Source: Bacillota bacterium (GTDB taxonomy: Bacteria > Armatimonadota > Hebobacteria > Hebobacterales > Hebobacteraceae). From it: 9,665 bases of DNA. Below are positions 6,856 through 9,665 of the stretch, one piece after another; within the stretch, counting starts at the first letter, position 1, and every line of letters starts with the position of its first letter. The notes below the pieces were generated by a model. That model made no database searches. It was given only the letters and a program-made list of their open reading frames with translations, and was not told the origin of the DNA. The stretch is taken from NCBI GenBank assembly GCA_030597345.1, contig JAUVSA010000059.1:1-9665 (forward strand), read 5' to 3'. A program made the translations under genes and the position numbers.

Positions 6856-6936
6856 ATCCAGTGGTCGCGGCCATTCCGCCCTCCTTCTGCGGCATTCCTC
6901 CCGGCGGGTCCCTGTCTCGGAGTCTCCACCGCGCAC

Positions 6937-7000
6937 TTGTGTCCTGACAGAGTTGTGTCCTGACAGAGTTGTGTCCTGACAGAGTTGTGTCCTGACAGAG
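6937..7000. repeat. Four perfect tandem copies of a 16-bp unit
   Basis: TTGTGTCCTGACAGAG occurs four times with no mismatch and no spacer (6937-6952, 6953-6968, 6969-6984, 6985-7000). Each unit contains the dyad TGTC-CT-GACA. The array ends 93 bp before the ferredoxin start. The 16-bp period is not a multiple of three, arguing against coding, and is about 1.5 helical turns, so neighbouring dyads would face opposite sides of the DNA. Possible regulator-binding array or a slippage-grown microrepeat. Confidence 0.9.
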
Positions 7001-7052
7001 GAGGAAAAGCAGAGCCATCGCAGAACATCCCAGGGCTTCCGCCTATGGGAGC

Positions 7053-7097
7053 ATGGCGCTGACCAAGAGAAACTCGTCGGAGGTGATGAGAGCATGA
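7053..7097 (+). other. Possible 14-codon upstream reading frame
   Basis: ATG 7053 opens 14 codons (M-A-L-T-K-R-N-S-S-E-V-M-R-A) whose TGA stop (7095-7097) overlaps the ferredoxin ATG as ATGA. That is the geometry of a translationally coupled leader. Its own ribosome site (GGGAGC directly before ATG) is too close to be good, so it may be chance. Confidence 0.2.
7079..7087 (+). promoter_or_regulatory. Strong ribosome binding site of the ferredoxin gene
   Basis: GGAGGTGAT lies 6 nt before ATG 7094 and is an almost full-length complement of the 16S rRNA 3' end. It is among the strongest sites in the window and fixes the start. Confidence 0.9.
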
Positions 7098-7285
7098 AGG
7101 TGCCTGTGGTAGATGCGGACCTGTGCACTGGCTGCGGCGCATGCGTAGATGTGTGTGCTAACGTCTTCGAAATGGGAGAGAACGACATTGCTGTCGTGAA
7201 GAATCCCACCGGGGCAGGCGAGAGCGACGTCGAGGAGGCCATCGACGCATGCCCGTCTGAGGCGATTAGCTGGAGCGAGAAGTAG
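7094..7285 (+). CDS. Single-cluster [4Fe-4S] ferredoxin
   Basis: A 63-residue soluble electron carrier. C11-T-G-C14-G-A-C17 and C53-P54 supply the four ligands of one [4Fe-4S] cluster, the arrangement of Thermotoga and Desulfovibrio one-cluster ferredoxins; M-K-V at the start and A-I-D-A-C-P-S-E-A-I near the end are typical. The protein is acidic, as ferredoxins are. C21 corresponds to the cysteine that in Thermotoga ferredoxin forms a disulfide with a second cysteine about ten residues before the last ligand; that partner is absent here and the residue after C21 is Ala, not Pro. It would be monocistronic, with a long repeat-bearing leader and a double hairpin after its stop. No redox partner is encoded nearby, so its pathway cannot be named. 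Confidence 0.93.
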   Translation: MKVPVVDADLCTGCGACVDVCANVFEMGENDIAVVKNPTGAGESDVEEAIDACPSEAISWSEK

Positions 7286-7292
7286 CGAAGGA

Positions 7293-7350
7293 CCTCAAGA
7301 GGTGCTTGAGGAACGGCCCCGCGGGTGCACCGCGGGGCTGTCTTCATCTT
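7293..7350. terminator. Double hairpin between convergent ferredoxin and Roadblock genes
   Basis: Two perfect hairpins fill the 72-bp convergent gap. CCTCAAG (7293-7299) pairs with CTTGAGG (7305-7311) around a 5-nt loop. GCCCCGCGG (7316-7324) pairs with CCGCGGGGC (7330-7338) around GTGCA, followed by TGTCTTCATCTT. The second is the likely terminator for the ferredoxin. Both hairpins are symmetric enough to act on the opposite strand too, although no T-tract follows in that direction. Confidence 0.65.
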
Positions 7351-7357
7351 CGGCAGG

Positions 7358-7762
7358 CTAGCCGGAGAGCACCACCCGAATGCGCACGGCGGCCTTGCGC
7401 GCGCACAGGCGCACCATGCCCACCGTGGTGTTATCATCGAAGATCGTCATCAGCAGCCCGTGCTCTCCCGCCAGGTTGACGTGTACGTGCCGCCGCCTGC
7501 CTTGGTGGTACAACACGTCGAACTCCGGCTCGCCGATCAACCGTGCGATCTCCCCCGCAGAAGCGAACGCGCCCGCCGCCAGCGCCGCCAGTGAGGTAGT
7601 GTCCAGGGCAGTCGTGTCTCCCTGCAAGCCGATCAGGCTGCCATCGTCTTGGTTTATGAGCAGAACGCACTGCGCCTGCGAGCCGCGCAGCATCTCCTTG
7701 AGTACTTCCTCCAGCTCCGCCAGGTCCTCTATCTGGATGATCAGCCCCATTGTCTGAGTCAT
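7358..7762 (-). CDS. Roadblock/LC7-domain protein, MglB-like
   Basis: A 134-residue protein consisting of one Roadblock/LC7 domain. Such proteins dimerise and bind small Ras-like GTPases; MglB is the activating protein for the polarity GTPase MglA. Seen: an N-terminal helix (L-A-E-L-E-E-V-L), the strand C-V-L-L-I-N-Q-D-D-G-S-L-I, the family-typical helix with L-A-A-L-A-A-G-A-F-A and E-I-A-R-L-I-G-E, and closing strands with L-L-M-T-I-F-D and T-T-V-G-M-V-R-L. ATG 7762 is preferred because AGGTG lies 6 nt before it. GTG 7771 and ATG 7768, directly after the previous stop, are alternatives adding two or three residues. It is the last gene of a three-gene operon. No MglA-type GTPase is visible, so its target is unknown. 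Confidence 0.88.
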   Translation of the reverse strand: MTQTMGLIIQIEDLAELEEVLKEMLRGSQAQCVLLINQDDGSLIGLQGDTTALDTTSLAALAAGAFASAGEIARLIGEPEFDVLYHQGRRRHVHVNLAGEHGLLMTIFDDNTTVGMVRLCARKAAVRIRVVLSG

Positions 7763-7771
7763 CTTCATCAC

Positions 7772-8164
7772 CTAGGATCCAGCGAGAGCGGACGCAGCCT
7801 GCTCGAGCGCTGCCGCAGCTCGCTGCATTTCAGTCGCTATCAAGCTCACATCTGCCTCGGGTTCTGCCACCGCCATGAGGAACCCCACTGCCGTCGGTCT
7901 CACGACGAAGGTGGCTCTGCTCGCCTCCAGCACCGCTAATTGCAGCGCTCCTCTCCCGAGGCGGCCGAGCGTCTGCCCGGCCAACTGCCCGATCGCCGCC
8001 GCCGCCGCCGCCATTCCCTCGCGGTCATGCACGCCGCCGAGCCGCGTCGCCAGTGGAAATCCATCCTCTGCTGCCCGCACTCCGCCCACGACTCCGCTGA
8101 TCTCCGTGAGCGCCTCCAGCGTCTCCGCCAAGCGCCGGCCCTCGGTGCCCTCTGGTTCAGTCAT
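7772..8164 (-). CDS. Small Roadblock/LC7-like protein
   Basis: A 130-residue protein with a divergent Roadblock/LC7 fold: a leading helix (L-A-E-T-L-E-A-L-T), strand G-V-V-G-G-V-R-A-A-E-D-G-F-P-L, a long Ala-rich helix, strand L-Q-L-A-V-L-E-A, strand T-F-V-V-R-P, strand G-F-L-M-A-V-A, and a final Ala-rich helix. The D-G-F/L-P/L-L pattern after the second strand is typical of the family. Its ATG (8164-8162) overlaps the previous gene's TGA as ATGA, so translation is probably coupled, and it ends 9 nt before the next gene's ATG. The Ala run at about residues 52-57 is encoded by six GGC/GCG-type triplets. It probably forms homo- or heterodimers with the neighbouring Roadblock proteins (inference). 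Confidence 0.8.
   Translation of the reverse strand: MTEPEGTEGRRLAETLEALTEISGVVGGVRAAEDGFPLATRLGGVHDREGMAAAAAAIGQLAGQTLGRLGRGALQLAVLEASRATFVVRPTAVGFLMAVAEPEADVSLIATEMQRAAAALEQAASALAGS
7995..8012. repeat. (GCC)6 triplet run
   Basis: Six uninterrupted GCC triplets on the plus strand encode the poly-Ala stretch of the 130-residue Roadblock protein on the minus strand. It is prone to slippage but keeps frame. Confidence 0.85.
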
Positions 8165-9018
8165 ACGCAGCCTTCTTGCCCTTGCTTCGGCCGGCTCAAT
8201 CCCGCCACCGCCTCCTCGATCTGCGCCCGCGCGGCGGGTGCGGGAGTCTCCGGATTCAGGGTCGCCGTCAGGGTCAGGTCTCCCAAGGGCAGACACTGAA
8301 CGCTCCCGTCTTCACCGCAGATCAACGCCCCTCGCAGCCTCCCTGCGGCCAGCCTCCTCGTCAAGTCACGCGCTTCTCTCACCAGCTCCACGGGTGCTCC
8401 CGCGGCTCCCTCGGCCCTTCCCGCGGATGGCGCGGTGCCCTCCAGCAGCAGGCCGTCTGCATTGATCACTCCGGCGGTCTGCACCGACTGGCAGCCTGTC
8501 ACCGCCTCTACCAGCTCTCCCAATCGGGCGCTGGTCAGCCATATCGGCCGTTCTCCCGGTCGCCACTGACCTGCATGCGCGGCGCCTTCGTCCCCGGCGC
8601 CTCGCGCCTCCTCCAGACGCGCCTGCGCCTCCGGGAAATCCGGGTTGCACATGAGTGCCGCCTGAAAGGACGCTGTTGCCTCCTTCACCTGCCCCCGGCT
8701 CAGATACAGTTCTCCAAGCCTCAGGTGCGCTCGCGGGTGGGCCTGATCTAGCCGTAGCGCCTCACGGTATTCGCGCTCCGCCTTCTCCAGTAGCCCGGCG
8801 TCTCGAAAGATCTCCCCCATCACTAAATGACCCGTGGCATAATCGGGGTTGTGGGCAAGACCGCGGGCGCAAATGGTAGTGGCGTCTGAGAGCTTCCCCG
8901 CGCGCCGAAGCTGGTCCGCAAACTCCGCGAAACGAAGCGACCTCGGGTCACGCTGCAGAAGGCGACGATACGTCTCGACCTCTGCCTGGTAGTTCTCGAC
9001 CGCTTCTCGATTCGTCAC
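8161..9018 (-). CDS. TPR-Roadblock/LC7 fusion protein
   Basis: A 285-residue cytoplasmic protein. Residues about 27-128 form three tetratricopeptide repeats (F-A-E-F-A-D-Q-L start; G-L-A-H-N-P-D-Y; A-L-R-L-D-Q-A-H-P; A-A-L-M-C-N-P-D-F-P). After a linker, residues about 165-275 form a Roadblock/LC7 domain: helix R-L-G-E-L-V-E-A-V, strand G-V-I-N-A-D-G-L-L-L-E-G, helix L-V-R-E-A-R-D-L, strand G-A-L-I-C-G-E-D-G-S-V and strand L-T-L-T-A-T-L. TPRs bind proteins and Roadblock domains dimerise or bind small GTPases, so this is probably a scaffold for the operon's other two products. GTG 9018 is chosen because GGAGG lies 5 nt upstream; the frame opens earlier at GTG 9117, but those 33 residues look non-conserved and lack a comparable site. 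It is first in the operon and ends in an ATGA overlap with the next gene. Confidence 0.87.
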   Translation of the reverse strand: MTNREAVENYQAEVETYRRLLQRDPRSLRFAEFADQLRRAGKLSDATTICARGLAHNPDYATGHLVMGEIFRDAGLLEKAEREYREALRLDQAHPRAHLRLGELYLSRGQVKEATASFQAALMCNPDFPEAQARLEEARGAGDEGAAHAGQWRPGERPIWLTSARLGELVEAVTGCQSVQTAGVINADGLLLEGTAPSAGRAEGAAGAPVELVREARDLTRRLAAGRLRGALICGEDGSVQCLPLGDLTLTATLNPETPAPAARAQIEEAVAGLSRPKQGQEGCV

Positions 9019-9123
9019 TCGCACCTCCGCAGGGATTGCCGACTCGGCGGGCACTGAAGCCACCGCTCGGCTGCCCCCCGCCGCGTCGAGTAGAAACGGA
9101 CTGCTCTCCCCAAACACCGAACC

Positions 9124-9152
9124 CCCGCGGAAACGCTCTCCCTATCCGCGGG
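9124..9152 (-). promoter_or_regulatory. Inverted repeat in the leader of the Roadblock operon
   Basis: CCCGCGG (9124-9130) and CCGCGGG (9146-9152) form a perfect 7-bp stem around 15 nt, about 106 nt before the GTG start of the first operon gene. It could be an operator or an mRNA leader hairpin; there is no T-tract on either side. Confidence 0.3.
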
Positions 9153-9291
9153 CAGAATCGACAGTCGATAGCTGACTCTACCCGTATATTCCACAACTGC
9201 CACGACATGTATGACACCCGGTCCGGCAGCCTGTGTCGCTCTCCACACACTGGCACTCACCCCCCGATGTCTGTCGCCAAATAACCCCGTT

Positions 9292-9376
9292 CACCGGCCG
9301 GGCCAGTATGGTGCACTGCCACGGGTGTGGTATGAAGCAATTGACATCTCGATCATTGGCCGGTGATTGGCCGGTG
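9292..9376. repeat. GGCCGGTG motif cluster: tandem pair plus inverted copy
   Basis: ATTGGCCGGTG occurs twice head to tail (9355-9365, 9366-9376), and its core is present inverted as CACCGGCC at 9292-9299. An 11-bp period (one helical turn) would put two binding sites on the same DNA face. The cluster lies 65 bp before the start of the partial plus-strand gene, so it may be an operator. Confidence 0.45.
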
Positions 9377-9440
9377 GGCGGCATCGCACAGGTGTCAGCC
9401 CAACCCGGAGGACTGTCGAACAGCCGCCTGGGGAGAGAGA

Positions 9441-9665
9441 ATGAAGCTTCACCGGAAAGATTCGCCGAGGATTGCGGCCCTGGCCGCCGCGCTGTTCATG
9501 GTGGGAGCGGGCGTCTTCCTGTGTCGCCTTGGATCCCCCGTCGCCTCCTCCACTGCCCTTGCCGGGGAGACCCCCTCACCCGCTCAGGAACACGGGCGGG
9601 AAGCGGCCGCGCCGGCCCCGGGTAGTGACCTCCTTTCTGGCGAGCCCGGGCCCGCACCCCGGAGC
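9441..9665 (+). CDS. Exported or membrane-anchored protein, N-terminal part only
   Basis: ATG 9441 with GGGGAGAGAGA directly upstream opens 75 codons without a stop to the window edge. Residues 1-10 are basic (M-K-L-H-R-K-D-S-P-R) and 11-27 hydrophobic: a Sec signal peptide, cleavable near T-A-L-A-G, or an uncleaved anchor. C28 is not a good lipobox cysteine because Leu precedes it. The rest is rich in Pro, Ala, Gly and Glu, like a periplasmic linker. The functional domain lies outside the window, so nothing can be said of its role. It is divergent from the Roadblock operon. Confidence 0.7.
   Translation, partial: MKLHRKDSPRIAALAAALFMVGAGVFLCRLGSPVASSTALAGETPSPAQEHGREAAAPAPGSDLLSGEPGPAPRS

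Larger units (their letters stand above)
6629..7093. other. 465-bp gene-free region between tRNA and ferredoxin
   Basis: No convincing protein gene on either strand. It holds an extended -10 candidate (6751-6759), a 92-bp element bounded by 14-bp inverted arms (6764-6855), four perfect 16-bp direct repeats (6937-7000), a ribosome-site-like GAGGAGG (6999-7005) with no start codon in range, a possible 14-codon upstream frame (7053-7097), and the ferredoxin ribosome site. TTGACA occurs at 6697 and 6815 without matching -10 boxes at normal spacing. This is a long, structured leader or regulatory zone for a 63-codon gene. Confidence 0.6.
9019..9440. other. 422-bp divergent intergenic region
   Basis: It separates the minus-strand Roadblock operon from the plus-strand partial gene and must hold both promoters. 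Seen: an inverted repeat at 9124-9152, a GGCCGGTG motif cluster at 9292-9376, TTGACA at 9341 without a good -10 at 16-18 bp, and ACTGCCACG twice (9196 and 9315). On the minus strand AATATACG (near 9190) is the best -10-like string but lacks a -35. No convincing gene. Confidence 0.5.

Noticed and set aside
6937..7000. CRISPR array or replication iterons
   Set aside because: The copies are only 16 bp and contiguous with no spacers, so not CRISPR; no replication initiator gene or AT-rich unwinding stretch is nearby.
6853..7437. 194-codon minus-strand frame across the 16-bp repeats and the ferredoxin
   Set aside because: Antisense to the ferredoxin, crosses the terminator hairpins, no ribosome site or domain; the repeats change its reading phase from copy to copy.
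9341..9369. TTGACA (9341-9346) as -35 for the partial gene
   Set aside because: At 16-18 bp downstream the sequence (around TGATTG) does not resemble a -10 box.
9233..9625. 130-codon plus-strand frame at the right edge
   Set aside because: Conflicts with the frame from ATG 9441, which has a ribosome site and a signal peptide; this one has neither.

Overview
The window is GC-rich bacterial DNA with strong Shine-Dalgarno sites, GTG and TTG starts, and a tRNA whose CCA end is encoded. I recognise no family that fixes the taxon. TPR proteins, several Roadblock/LC7 proteins, a Gfo/Idh/MocA oxidoreductase and a Thermotoga-type single-cluster ferredoxin together suggest an uncultivated lineage (for example Armatimonadota- or Planctomycetota-like). 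That placement is inference only. I see no phage genes, transposases, CRISPR array or rRNA.

Layout. Positions 12-2493, minus strand: a secreted M48 metalloprotease with an extra C-terminal domain, followed 76 bp downstream by a Gfo/Idh/MocA oxidoreductase. Positions 2653-3615, plus: a tandem GNAT acetyltransferase, which overlaps by 8 nt the convergent stop of a small membrane zinc-ribbon protein (3608-3967, minus). Divergent from that gene, across a 237-bp region with an extended -10 promoter candidate on each strand, is a 761-residue zinc-ribbon/membrane/TPR protein (4205-6490, plus). A hairpin terminator overlaps its stop codon. Then comes a tRNA with anticodon CAT and a well-placed promoter.

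Positions 6629-7093 hold no gene but are rich in structure: an extended -10 box leading into a 14-bp inverted repeat that could be a structured RNA, then four perfect 16-bp direct repeats, each with an internal TGTC-CT-GACA dyad, then the leader of a 63-residue [4Fe-4S] ferredoxin (7094-7285). Two hairpins separate the ferredoxin from a convergent three-gene minus-strand operon: a TPR-Roadblock fusion, a small Roadblock protein, and an MglB-like Roadblock protein. The first two are coupled by an ATGA overlap. No Ras-like GTPase lies in the window. A 422-bp divergent region separates this operon from a partial exported or anchored protein that runs off the right edge.

How they may work together: the Roadblock trio is most likely a regulatory or scaffold module for a small GTPase encoded elsewhere. 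The two divergent zinc-ribbon membrane proteins may be functionally linked. The other genes look like independent metabolic or housekeeping functions. The best candidates for something undescribed are the Roadblock trio without a GTPase and the structured, repeat-bearing leader in front of the ferredoxin.
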